From: an uncultured Lysobacteraceae bacterium
GTDB taxonomy: Bacteria > Pseudomonadota > Gammaproteobacteria > Xanthomonadales > Rhodanobacteraceae
Assembly (NCBI GenBank): GCA_946480705.1
Contig: CAMLLF010000019.1
Location: forward strand, 1 to 15,239
Length of the DNA stretch: 15,239 nt
Reading direction: 5' to 3'
The first letter of the stretch is position 1; every line of letters begins with the position of its first letter. The position numbers were made by a program, and so were the translations under genes. Shown here piece by piece: positions 1-6,719 of the stretch. A model generated the notes under the pieces. The model was not told the origin of the DNA and ran no database searches. It saw only the letters and a list, made by a program, of their open reading frames with translations.

Positions 1-20
1 TCGGCTTCGGAGCGTGCGGT

Positions 21-47
21 GGCGCAATGCCCTTCGGTTATTGCGCC
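21..47 (-). terminator. Hairpin just downstream of the amidohydrolase gene, possible terminator
   Basis: Perfect 8-bp inverted repeat GGCGCAAT (21-28) / ATTGCGCC (40-47) with an 11-base loop. It begins 15 bases past the stop of the minus-strand amidohydrolase. No T-run follows on the minus strand, so it is a stem-loop that could protect the 3' end or help termination, not a textbook intrinsic terminator. Confidence 0.35.
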
Positions 48-62
48 CTACGTCGGGGGCGG

Positions 63-1595
63 CTATTCGCCCGGCTGCGCGTAGTTCTCGATGCCGCGTT
101 TCTTCTTCTCCGTCGCCACCATCTCGCGCACCTCGCGCAGCAGCTGCTTCGCATCGAACACGATGCCGTCCTTGATCGTGTAGTCGACGCCGCCGACGCG
201 CGCGGGTTTGCCGTCGGCGCCGAGGCGGATATGGCCGGTGCCGTAGAGCACCTTGAGATTCGCGAGCGGGTTTTCCTTGATCACGGCGATGTCGGCGAGC
301 TTGCCGGGTTCGAGCGAGCCGATGCGGTCGGCCGCGCCGAGTGCCTGTGCGCCGTTGAGCGTCGCCGCGCGGATCACTTCGAGCGGATGGAAACCCGCTT
401 CGCGCAGCAACTCCAACTCCTCTATCGTGCCGAATCCGTAAATTTTATAGATGTATCCGGAATCGCTGCCGACGGTGACGCGGCCGCCGCGGTTCTTGTA
501 GTCGTTGACGAACGCCATCCAGCGCCGGTAGTTGTCGCGCCAGGCGACTTCGTCTTCGGTGCCCCAGTCGAAGAAGAAGCTGCCGTGGTTGTCGCGGTTC
601 GGGGCGAAGAAATTCCACAGCGTCGGCCAGGTGTAGCGGTCGTGCCATTCGGCGCGGCGTGCGCGCATGAGGTCGCGGCTGGCCTGGTAGATCGTGAAGG
701 TCGGGTCGAGCGTGAAGTCGAGTTCGAGCAGTTCCTTGATGACGGCTTCGTATTTCTCGCTGCCTTTCTCCGCGGCCTGCGCCCAGAGCCGGCCGGCCTG
801 GCCGAAGCGGTGCGCCTCGTTGCTGTAGTTGTAGTCGGCCGGGTAGTTCTGCACGGTCCTGTCGTCGAACAGCGCTTCGGGCAGGCCGTACCAGTGTTCC
901 ATCGTGGTCAGTCCCCAGCGCGCCGTGGTCAGCACGTTCACGCGCGAGACGTCGAGCTGGGCATGATGGCAGGCGCTGCGCATGCCCTGTTTCCCGAGTT
1001 CCTCGAATGCGGCCTGCAGCACGTCGGGGCGATAGCCGAAGCACTTCATGCCGACGGCGCCTTTCTTCTTCATGTCGCGCACCCACTCGCGCGCTTCCTC
1101 GGGCGTCGTCATCGGCTTGTCGCGGCCCATGCCGAAGTAGGCATACGGAAAGATGCGCGGCGCGGCGGTCGCGTTGGCCTCGCTGCGGCGGGCTTCTTTC
1201 GCGCACCAGTCGATGCCGTTGCCGCAGGCCGGATCGCGCACGGTCGTGATGCCGTGGCCCATCCATAATTTGTACACATAGTCGGCGCTGACGCCCTGCT
1301 CGTCGCCGCCGATGTGGCCGTGCAGGTCGACGATGCCGGGCATCACGTAATGGCCGGCGAGATTGATCGACTGGATGTCGGCGCCGACCATGCGGATCTC
1401 GACGATGCGGTTGCCTTCGATGACGACATCGGCCGGGCCGTAGGCCGGACTGCCGGTGCCGTTGATCACGTTGACGCCGCGCAGGATCAACTGCGTATAC
1501 GGCCCGTCGCCGCTCTGTCGATCGGCACCCGGCGCGATCGCAGCGAACGCTGGCGCGGCGAACAGGGGCAGGGCGGCAAGCAGCAGGCGTTTCAT
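63..1595 (-). CDS. Exported metal-dependent amidohydrolase (imidazolonepropionase/prolidase-like)
   Basis: 510-residue amidohydrolase-superfamily enzyme, expected to hydrolyse an amide or peptide-like bond outside the cytoplasm. Residues 1-19 form a signal peptide (basic start, leucine/alanine core, AFAA cut site). The metal site of the family is readable in order: the DLHGH motif with H92 and H94, a lysine in the GMKCF context (K184, the position carbamylated in prolidase-like members), a histidine at H210/H211, H234 in TMEHW, and the catalytic aspartate D378 in VGSDSG. The C-terminal part shows the usual second beta-sandwich segment around residues 425-445 (IGSLEPGKLADIAV). The start is supported by GGAG at 1601-1604, five bases upstream, and by the signal peptide. 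It stands alone: the next gene upstream on this strand is 367 bases away, across a repeat cassette. The substrate cannot be read from sequence; relatives include Xaa-Pro dipeptidases and uncharacterised periplasmic hydrolases. The family call is firm. Confidence 0.93.
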   Translation of the reverse strand: MKRLLLAALPLFAAPAFAAIAPGADRQSGDGPYTQLILRGVNVINGTGSPAYGPADVVIEGNRIVEIRMVGADIQSINLAGHYVMPGIVDLHGHIGGDEQGVSADYVYKLWMGHGITTVRDPACGNGIDWCAKEARRSEANATAAPRIFPYAYFGMGRDKPMTTPEEAREWVRDMKKKGAVGMKCFGYRPDVLQAAFEELGKQGMRSACHHAQLDVSRVNVLTTARWGLTTMEHWYGLPEALFDDRTVQNYPADYNYSNEAHRFGQAGRLWAQAAEKGSEKYEAVIKELLELDFTLDPTFTIYQASRDLMRARRAEWHDRYTWPTLWNFFAPNRDNHGSFFFDWGTEDEVAWRDNYRRWMAFVNDYKNRGGRVTVGSDSGYIYKIYGFGTIEELELLREAGFHPLEVIRAATLNGAQALGAADRIGSLEPGKLADIAVIKENPLANLKVLYGTGHIRLGADGKPARVGGVDYTIKDGIVFDAKQLLREVREMVATEKKKRGIENYAQPGE

Positions 1596-1724
1596 CGAGG
1601 CTCCGCGGTCGCGTGGTATCGGTCCTTCATCTGGCTTGAGTGTCGAGGCAGCCGCGTGTGCCGGATGTCATGGGGTCGGGAATGGGGAGCGCGGAATCGT
1701 CAGAGCGGGGCGCACCTGGCTTTA

Positions 1725-1780
1725 GCCCTCTCCTCCAAGCCTGCCTGGAGGAGAGGGTGGGGTGAAGGGGAGAAGCGTCA
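1725..1780 (+). repeat. REP-like palindromic element, first copy
   Basis: Perfect 12-bp inverted repeat CCCTCTCCTCCA (1726-1737) / TGGAGGAGAGGG (1746-1757) with an 8-base loop, followed by a G-rich tail TGGGGTGAAGGGGAGAAG. The same tail appears inverted at 1853-1905, which marks the two as one family. Confidence 0.6.
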
Positions 1781-1852
1781 GCTGAAATGCGCTGTCAGGT
1801 TGTCGCGATGGCATTGCGATTCGCCGCGAGAACCAGGCACCGCGCACGCGGT

Positions 1853-1905
1853 ACCTTCTCCCCCTCGCCCCAGCCCGCTCTCCCGACGCCGTCGGGGTGA
1901 GGGCG
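1853..1905 (-). repeat. REP-like palindromic element, second copy, inverted
   Basis: Read on the minus strand it ends in CTGGGGCGAGGGGGAGAAG, matching the tail of the first copy. Its hairpin has an outer stem 1862-1871 / 1894-1903 (CCCTCGCCCC with GGGGTGAGGG, one G-T wobble) and an inner 7-bp palindrome CCCGACG / CGTCGGG at 1882-1896. Confidence 0.55.
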
Positions 1906-1933
1906 CAGTGCGTCAGTTCTGTGGTTGCGATTT

Positions 1934-1961
1934 CCCGCCTCCCATTCCCGATTCCCGGCCC
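1934..1961 (-). repeat. (GGGAATN)n G-tract repeat directly after a stop codon
   Basis: On the minus strand this has five runs of three or more G separated by 2-4 bases (GGGCCGGGAATCGGGAAT, then GGGAGGCGGG), a classical G-quadruplex pattern. It begins one base after the TGA of the small gene at 1963-2247. Similar repeats lie at 6697-6719 and 14149-14167, also at the ends of minus-strand genes. Confidence 0.65.
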
Positions 1962-1962
1962 T

Positions 1963-2247
1963 TCACCCATCCGACAGCCGATGGCTGTCCACCGCACCCA
2001 GATCCAGCCCATAGACCTTCTTCAGATCCTGGATGCGCTTGAGCGTCGCCGGCGAGAACGGCGCCTTGTTCTCCAGCGCGTGCAGCGCGACGCCTTCGAG
2101 CAGGTCGCCGAGCGACAGGTCGAGGTATTCGGCGAGGCCCTTGAGCACCTTGAGCAGGCGCTTTTCGAGGCGCACGCCGGTCTGCACGCGCTCGATCTCG
2201 ACGGCGGCGGCCTTCGCGGCCTTGGCGGGTTTCCGGCTCGTGGCCAT
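1963..2247 (-). CDS. Small ribbon-helix-helix-like protein
   Basis: 94-residue protein of no named family that I recognise. After a basic Ala/Lys-rich head (residues 1-16), residues 19-28 look like a beta-strand (IERVQTGVRL), followed by two helices around 29-42 and 45-59 (LLKVLKGLAEYLDL, LGDLLEGVALHAL). This is the order and size of a ribbon-helix-helix DNA-binding domain such as Arc/CopG. A second helical part (66-80) follows. The start ATG is supported by GGAGA eight bases upstream. The gene is divergent from the SRPBCC gene at 2342 with a 94-base shared control region, so it may regulate that gene and itself. That role is inference from fold and position. The alternative is a conserved small protein that does not bind DNA. 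Its stop is followed at once by a G-tract repeat. Confidence 0.8.
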   Translation of the reverse strand: MATSRKPAKAAKAAAVEIERVQTGVRLEKRLLKVLKGLAEYLDLSLGDLLEGVALHALENKAPFSPATLKRIQDLKKVYGLDLGAVDSHRLSDG

Positions 2248-2276
2248 TGCAACGGTCTCCTTGGCGTGCCCGTCAC

Positions 2277-2306
2277 TTTACCAGTCATGCTCGGATTCCG
2301 TATCAT
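2277..2306 (+). promoter_or_regulatory. Sigma70-like promoter for the SRPBCC gene
   Basis: TTTACC (2277-2282, 4/6 to the -35 consensus) and TATCAT (2301-2306, 5/6 to the -10 consensus) with an 18-base spacer. It would give a leader of about 30 bases before the ATG at 2342. The same divergent gap also holds a weaker minus-strand TTGTTA/CATGAT pair, 17 bases apart, that could serve the small gene at 1963-2247. Confidence 0.45.
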
Positions 2307-2341
2307 GGTTGATATGTACCACGGTAACAAGGCTGTCCGGC

Positions 2342-2785
2342 ATGACCATGACCACGATGAGCGCCGAATCCGGCTTCGAACTGGGCTTGTCCGCGGACGA
2401 CGCCTTGCCGCTGTTCACGGCGCAGGGCGAGCGCCGCTGGGTGCCGGGCTGGGAACCGGAGATGGTCGGTGACGGCGGGCCGGGCAGCGCGTTCGTCACG
2501 CGCATGAACGGCACGGAGACGAGCTGGGTCGTCGTCGACTACGACGTCGCGCGCGGCATCGCGCGCTATGCGCGCTGGGTCGCCGGCGTGCAGGCCGGAC
2601 TCGTCGAGGTGCGATGCGCACCGCTCGCCGCCGATCGCTGCGCGGTGCGCGTGCGCTATGCGTTGACGCCGCTGTCGCCCGAATCCGTCGCGGCCGTGGC
2701 CGGATTTCTCGAACCCGACCGCTTCGCGGGTTCGATCGCGGGTTGGAAGCGGCTGATCGTCGAAGCCGGACTCGCCGCGGACTGA
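2342..2785 (+). CDS. SRPBCC (START/Bet v1-like) family protein
   Basis: 147-residue cytoplasmic protein with the layout of the SRPBCC hydrophobic-pocket fold: an early helix with LPLFT (22-26), the W-PGWEPE motif (33-40), a GSAF strand (49-52), a strand pair around SWVVVDYDVA (61-70) and VRVRYALTPL (102-111), and a long C-terminal helix ending in the FAGSIAGWKRLI pattern (128-139) typical of the family. Members bind small hydrophobic ligands or act on them; the ligand here is unknown. The start is uncertain among ATG 2342, 2348 and 2357. The first is chosen because a weak AAGG lies nine bases upstream. An apparent extension back to 2033 runs antisense through the neighbouring small gene and is rejected. 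It ends 17 bases before the convergent permease stop. The divergent ribbon-helix-helix gene may be its regulator (inference). Confidence 0.85.
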   Translation: MTMTTMSAESGFELGLSADDALPLFTAQGERRWVPGWEPEMVGDGGPGSAFVTRMNGTETSWVVVDYDVARGIARYARWVAGVQAGLVEVRCAPLAADRCAVRVRYALTPLSPESVAAVAGFLEPDRFAGSIAGWKRLIVEAGLAAD

Positions 2786-2802
2786 GCGCGGCGAGTCTCG
2801 AT

Positions 2803-5193
2803 TCAAAGCCCGTCGCGGCGCAGTGCTTCGACGACGCTGAGTTTCGCGGCGCTGCGCGCGGGCAGCAGGCAGGCGAGTACGGCGGCCGGCAGCAGCAGCG
2901 CGGCCCAGAGCAGGCTGCCGGCCGGCGACAGTCGCAGCGGCAGCGGCATGCCGGCGAGGTTGTCGAGCAGCGGCGCGATCGCCGCGGTCGCCGCGAGCGA
3001 CAGCGGCAGCGCGAGCGCAAGACTCAGCAGCGCGGCGCACACGGCTTCGTAGAGCACGCTGCGCAGGATCGTCGCCGGCGTCGCGCCGATCGCGGCGAGC
3101 ACGCCGAGTTCGCGGCGCCGGTCGATGACGGCCGCGCTCGCGGCCGCCGCGAGTCCGGCGAGTCCGACGACGGCCATGATCACGGCGACCGCGCGCAGCA
3201 CGAGCAGCAGGATGCCCAGGTGCGCCCATTGGCTTTCGCCGACGTCGGCATTGTCGATCACGGCGGAGACGGCGATGCCGGCGCCTTCGAGCGTCTTCCG
3301 CACGATGGCGGCGTCGCCGGCGCGACCGTCGCGGTACGCAAGCCGCAGCGACGACACCGCCGTGGCGTCGCCGGGCGCGGCGAGCGCGTAGGCGCCGGGC
3401 GTCGTGTAGATCGACGCACCTGCCATGACTTCGCGTGCGATGCCGACGACCTGCGCGCGCAGATGGCCGTCGGGGCCGCGCAGGTCGAGCCAGTCGCCGA
3501 CGCGCGTGCCGGCGAAGGTCGTCGATGCGGCGACGCTGTTGAGCACGATCGCGTGCGTGTCGCCGGTCGCGAGCCAGCGGCCCTCGGTGATCGGCAGTGC
3601 GAGGAAGTCCGAACCGTCCGGCACGGCGCGCAGACGCACCGCGCCGTGACCGCCGTCGGCATGGGCGCCGGTCACGAACAGCGCGTCGCCGTCGTTGGCC
3701 GCGACCATCGTTGACGGCCAGCTTTCGACGGCACGCAGCCCCGGCACGCCGGCCAGCGCGCGTCGCACCGCGGCGCTGTCGACCGGTTCCTGCAGCGCGA
3801 TGCGCTGCTGGAAATTCCATTGCCGCGCGGCGTCGGCCATGACCGCGTACCAGCCGCTGCGCAGGTTCGCATTCGCGACGAACAGCGCGCCGGCCGCGCC
3901 GAGCAGCGCGAGGTTGAGCACGAGCCGCACGCGCCGCCGCCAGAGATTGCGCCAGGCCAGCGTCAGCGCCGGTGCGCCCGCAAAGCGCGCGGCGAACGCC
4001 GTGCGCTGCGCGTCGCGCGGACTGGCGATGCCGTGATCGTCGAGCGCCGCGCGCACCGGACGCCGCGCCGCGGCGAATACGGGAATCGCGGCGGCGAGGA
4101 CCGGCAGCGCGACGCCGGTCGCGAGCGACAGCAGCGACGGCGCGAGCGCGAGTCCGCGCGCGACGATGCGCAGGTTCAGATGCTGCGCGCTGTGCAGCGC
4201 GAGATGCAGTCCGGCGCCATAACCGAGGAACAGGCCGATCGCGCTCGCGACGAGCGCGAGGCCGGCGATCAGCGCGAGATAGGGCAGGGCGAGCATCCAC
4301 GGCGTCGCGCCGAGGCTCTGCTGGACCGCGATCGCGCGCGACTGCTGCGCGAGCAGGCCGCCGACGACCGCGGCGCAGAGCACCGCGGCGAGCACGACCG
4401 CGAGCACGCCGAATGCGAGCAGCAGGCGCAGCGCCGCCTGCATCTGGGTTTCGTGCGGATGCAGGCCCGGCGGCGGAATGCGCACTTCGCGCACGGCGTG
4501 GCCCTGCGCGACGAGCTGCCGCGCGACGCCGGTCGCGCAGTCGCGGATCACCGCGACGGTCGGGGCGCCGGAACAGCGCAACAGCAGCCAGTCGGGCGCG
4601 GCATCGATGCCGAGCGCGGCGGCCGTCGAGAACGAGGTGTAGGCGTAGACCACGCCTTCCTGCGACGCAGGTGCGAGCGCCGCATCGTGCACGACGCCGG
4701 CGTGACGCAGTGTCGCGCGGCGCTCGCCGTCGAGCAGCAGGCCGAACTCGGCACCGGCATCGAGGCCGAGCACGCCGCGCGCGCTGCGTTCGATCAGCAC
4801 GCCGTTGCCGCCGGGCGGCCAGGTGCCGTCGCGCAGGTCGAACGTCGAGATCTCCGGCAGCGATTCGCCGCGGATATACAGCAGCAGCGGCCGCGTGCGT
4901 CCGTTCGCCGCGACGACGCGGCCGCTCGCGTGCGCGATCAGGTCGGCGCCGGCGACACTGGGCATCGCGCGCACGGCGGCGAGCACCGGCGCGTCGAGCC
5001 GTTCCACGCGCAGTTGCGCCGACGCCGCACGCGTCGCGGCGAAATTCGCCTGCATGCTGCGGGTAAGCGTGTCGCGCGCCGACAGCAGCGCGGTCAGGGC
5101 CGTCATCGCGAGCGCGAGCGCGGCGACGAGCAGCACGAAGCGGTCGCGCGCGAACCGGAATTCGCGCCAGATCTTGCGCCAGCGCGTGCTCAT
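2803..5193 (-). CDS. ABC transporter permease with two FtsX cores
   Basis: 796-residue inner-membrane protein. Predicted membrane segments lie near residues 18-38, 255-282, 300-323, 350-374, 422-440, 657-689, 715-740 and 758-778. This is the duplicated FtsX arrangement: anchor helix, about 215-residue periplasmic domain, three-helix core, then the same again. Core signatures are readable: QSLGATP (292-298) in the first half, RRRELGVLAAIGATP (692-706) and LPARSAAKLSVVEALR (777-792) in the second. Such permeases belong to the LolCDE/MacB mechanotransmission group, which drives lipoproteins, toxins or peptides across the envelope without a classical pore. Its ATG overlaps the stop of the upstream ATPase gene by four bases (ATGA at 5190-5193), so the two are translationally coupled. 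The reading frame stays open upstream through the whole ATPase gene, but that stretch translates as low-complexity Arg/Ala sequence and is not coding. The substrate is unknown. Confidence 0.93.
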   Translation of the reverse strand: MSTRWRKIWREFRFARDRFVLLVAALALAMTALTALLSARDTLTRSMQANFAATRAASAQLRVERLDAPVLAAVRAMPSVAGADLIAHASGRVVAANGRTRPLLLYIRGESLPEISTFDLRDGTWPPGGNGVLIERSARGVLGLDAGAEFGLLLDGERRATLRHAGVVHDAALAPASQEGVVYAYTSFSTAAALGIDAAPDWLLLRCSGAPTVAVIRDCATGVARQLVAQGHAVREVRIPPPGLHPHETQMQAALRLLLAFGVLAVVLAAVLCAAVVGGLLAQQSRAIAVQQSLGATPWMLALPYLALIAGLALVASAIGLFLGYGAGLHLALHSAQHLNLRIVARGLALAPSLLSLATGVALPVLAAAIPVFAAARRPVRAALDDHGIASPRDAQRTAFAARFAGAPALTLAWRNLWRRRVRLVLNLALLGAAGALFVANANLRSGWYAVMADAARQWNFQQRIALQEPVDSAAVRRALAGVPGLRAVESWPSTMVAANDGDALFVTGAHADGGHGAVRLRAVPDGSDFLALPITEGRWLATGDTHAIVLNSVAASTTFAGTRVGDWLDLRGPDGHLRAQVVGIAREVMAGASIYTTPGAYALAAPGDATAVSSLRLAYRDGRAGDAAIVRKTLEGAGIAVSAVIDNADVGESQWAHLGILLLVLRAVAVIMAVVGLAGLAAAASAAVIDRRRELGVLAAIGATPATILRSVLYEAVCAALLSLALALPLSLAATAAIAPLLDNLAGMPLPLRLSPAGSLLWAALLLPAAVLACLLPARSAAKLSVVEALRRDGL

Positions 5194-5888
5194 GCGCGCG
5201 CGCCGCTGTCGTCGGCGATGCGGCCGTCGCGCAGGGTCACGACGCGCGCGAAATGCGCGGCGATGTCGCGCTCGTGACTGACCGTGATCACGGTCTTGCC
5301 GTCGCGTGCGAGGCCGGCGAGCAGGGCGAGCGCGCGCGCCGAGTTCTCGCTGTCGAGGTTGCCGGTCGGTTCGTCGGCGATCACGAGCGGCGGGTCGTTG
5401 GCGAGCGCGCGGGCGATCGCCGCGCGCTGCTGCTGGCCGCCCGAGAGCTGCTGCGGCAGGCGCGCGCCTTCGCCGGCGATGTCGAGGCGTTCGAGCAGCG
5501 CGTCGGCGCGTGCGCGGCGCTGCGCGCGCGGCACGACGCCGGCGAAGTCCATCGCGAGCAGGATGTTCTCGTGCACGGTCAGGCTCGGCAGCAGCTGGAA
5601 GAACTGGAACACGATACCGACCTCGCGGCCGCGCCAGCGCGCGAGCTGCGCGGTGGACAGCGTGCCGAGTTCGACCTCGCCCATGTGCACGCTGCCGTCG
5701 TCGGGCCGGTCGAGGCCGGCGAGCAGGTTCACGAGCGTGGTCTTGCCGCTGCCCGAGCGGCCGACGATCGCGACGCTCTCGCCGCGCGCGATGTCGAGGT
5801 CGACGCGGTCGAGCGCGGTGCAGCCCGCGGCGGCTTCGCCGTAGCGCCGCGAGACGTTGCGCAGTCGGATCAGGGAATCGGACGCCAT
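5190..5888 (-). CDS. ABC transporter ATPase, LolD/MacB type
   Basis: 232-residue cytoplasmic ATPase partner of the FtsX-type permease. All nucleotide-binding motifs are intact: Walker [10 protein letters not shown] (43-51), Q-loop Q95 in FQFFQLLP, signature LSGGQQQR (148-155), Walker B LVIADEP (168-174) followed by TGNLDS, and H-loop H205 in VSHE. The [15 protein letters not shown] segment and the TGNLD motif are typical of the LolD/MacB/YbbA group. The ATG at 5888 is preferred because an AGG Shine-Dalgarno lies just upstream and the protein then begins [16 protein letters not shown], the usual first strand. Longer in-frame starts at 5975 and 5954 would add a tail with no family match. It is first in a two-gene operon and divergent from a TetR gene 116 bases away. 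Confidence 0.95.
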   Translation of the reverse strand: MASDSLIRLRNVSRRYGEAAAGCTALDRVDLDIARGESVAIVGRSGSGKTTLVNLLAGLDRPDDGSVHMGEVELGTLSTAQLARWRGREVGIVFQFFQLLPSLTVHENILLAMDFAGVVPRAQRRARADALLERLDIAGEGARLPQQLSGGQQQRAAIARALANDPPLVIADEPTGNLDSENSARALALLAGLARDGKTVITVSHERDIAAHFARVVTLRDGRIADDSGARA

Positions 5889-6004
5889 CGGTGCCTGCCG
5901 GTTGTTCGCGGGTTCGGGCCGCGACGATACTGCGCCCCGCACGCGCTGCAGCATCGGCGCGGCGCTGTCCGACATTTCGATCGCGTTTGTTCGGGATCCC
6001 GCTC

Positions 6005-6592
6005 ATGACTCACGCCAAGACCGATGCGCGGGCGCTGCGCTCGCGCGAAGCTCTGCTCGATGCGTTCGCCGGGCTGCTGCACCAGCGCGGCTACGAGCGG
6101 CTGACGATCCAGAACGTGCTCGACAAGGCCGGCGTCTCGCGCGCGACGTTCTACGAGCATTTCCGCAACAAGGACGACCTGCTCGCCAACAGCGTCGGCC
6201 GCCTGCGCGGCTGGCTGCAGCGCGAATCGCAGATCGCGGCGGCGAGTGCACCCGGCATGCAGCTCGGCTTCACGCTGCCGTTCTTCCGGCACGTGCGCCA
6301 GGCCGCGACGCGCGTGCACGCACCCGGCGTGCAGCTGGCGGTCGAGAAGCACATGCGCCTGCTGCTCTGCGAACTCGTGCGCGACGAACTGCGCGCGCAG
6401 CCGCAGGCGGCGCGGCTGCGCGAGGCGGAGATCGAAGCGGTCGTGCAGCACGTCGCCGGCGCGCTGTCGAACGTGCTGCTCTGGTGGCGCGAGACGCGAC
6501 CCGAACTCACGCCGGAGCAGCTCGATGCGATCTTCCGGCAGATGACGCTGCCGGGGATTGCGGGCGTGCTGGCGGTGATGGCCGCCGCGTAA
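6005..6592 (+). CDS. TetR/AcrR-family transcriptional regulator
   Basis: 195 residues. The N-terminal TetR DNA-binding domain is clear: a first helix around 10-28 (ALRSREALLDAFAGLL), then the helix-turn-helix at about 32-56 with LTIQNVLDKAGVSRATFYEHF, and KDDLLANS after it. The C-terminal ligand domain (60-195) is not specific enough to name an inducer. It is divergent from the ABC exporter operon, the usual arrangement for a repressor of an efflux pump, so it probably represses that operon and itself (inference). The 116-base gap has no clean long palindrome; a 10-bp palindrome CGGGATCCCG (5992-6001) sits directly before the ATG and contains the only purine-rich ribosome-binding candidate. 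A reading frame extending back to 5306 is antisense to the ATPase and rejected. Confidence 0.93.
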   Translation: MTHAKTDARALRSREALLDAFAGLLHQRGYERLTIQNVLDKAGVSRATFYEHFRNKDDLLANSVGRLRGWLQRESQIAAASAPGMQLGFTLPFFRHVRQAATRVHAPGVQLAVEKHMRLLLCELVRDELRAQPQAARLREAEIEAVVQHVAGALSNVLLWWRETRPELTPEQLDAIFRQMTLPGIAGVLAVMAAA

Positions 6593-6654
6593 TCGCGAAA
6601 CGGGTCGAGTCCGTGGAACTGGCGAGGGTGAGGCGGAAACCCATCGCCGCCATG

Positions 6655-6678
6655 CCCTCCCCTTGAAGGGGAGGGTTT
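6655..6678 (+). terminator. Hairpin with short T-run after the TetR gene
   Basis: 8-bp perfect stem CCCTCCCC (6655-6662) / GGGGAGGG (6668-6675) with a 5-base loop, followed by TTT. It lies 62 bases past the TetR stop and could end that transcript. Its sequence also resembles the REP-like hairpins near 1726, so it may be a solitary repeat used as a terminator. Confidence 0.4.
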
Positions 6679-6696
6679 GTCCGCCTGTCTTTTACC

Positions 6697-6719
6697 GATT
6701 CCCTATTCCCGGTTCCCCC
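6697..6719 (-). repeat. (GGGAATN)n G-tract repeat directly after the hydrolase stop
   Basis: On the minus strand the stop codon TGA of the hydrolase gene (6720-6722) is followed immediately by GGGGGAACCGGGAATAGGG and AATCGG: two perfect GGGAATN heptamers plus a longer G-run. Three runs of three or more G are present, with a fourth GG. Confidence 0.6.

Larger units (their letters stand above)
1672..1961. repeat. Nested inverted-repeat cassette filling the 1596-1962 gap
   Basis: This 367-base gap contains no convincing gene. Its outer arms are 1677-1691 (plus strand) and 1936-1950, which are inverted copies matching at 13 of 15 positions by hand count (CGGGAATGGGGAGCG against the complement of CGCCTCCCATTCCCG). 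Inside them lie two REP-like hairpins in opposite orientation (1725-1780 and 1853-1905). The layout resembles paired REP elements (BIMEs) of gammaproteobacteria. No coding sequence for a REP-associated tyrosine transposase is present in this window. Confidence 0.6.

Noticed and set aside
27..1268. 413-codon plus-strand open frame opposite the amidohydrolase.
   Set aside because: The opposite strand encodes a complete enzyme with signal peptide and all metal ligands; this frame has none.
2303..4300. A 665-codon minus-strand open frame over the permease gene.
   Set aside because: It is an Arg-rich shadow of the permease in another frame, with no domain or start signal.
3820..5277. Long plus-strand open frames opposite the permease and ATPase.
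   Set aside because: Antisense shadows common in high-GC DNA; Arg/Glu/Gln-rich with no recognisable motif.
5992..6001. CGGGATCCCG palindrome as a TetR operator.
   Set aside because: At 10 bp with no spacer it is too short for confidence and coincides with the ribosome-binding region; noted in the TetR entry only.
2803..6006. A single 1067-codon minus-strand open frame suggesting an ATPase-permease fusion.
   Set aside because: The part upstream of 5193 is the wrong frame of the ATPase gene and translates as Arg/Ala-rich low-complexity sequence; the real ATPase is complete in another frame and overlaps the permease start by ATGA.
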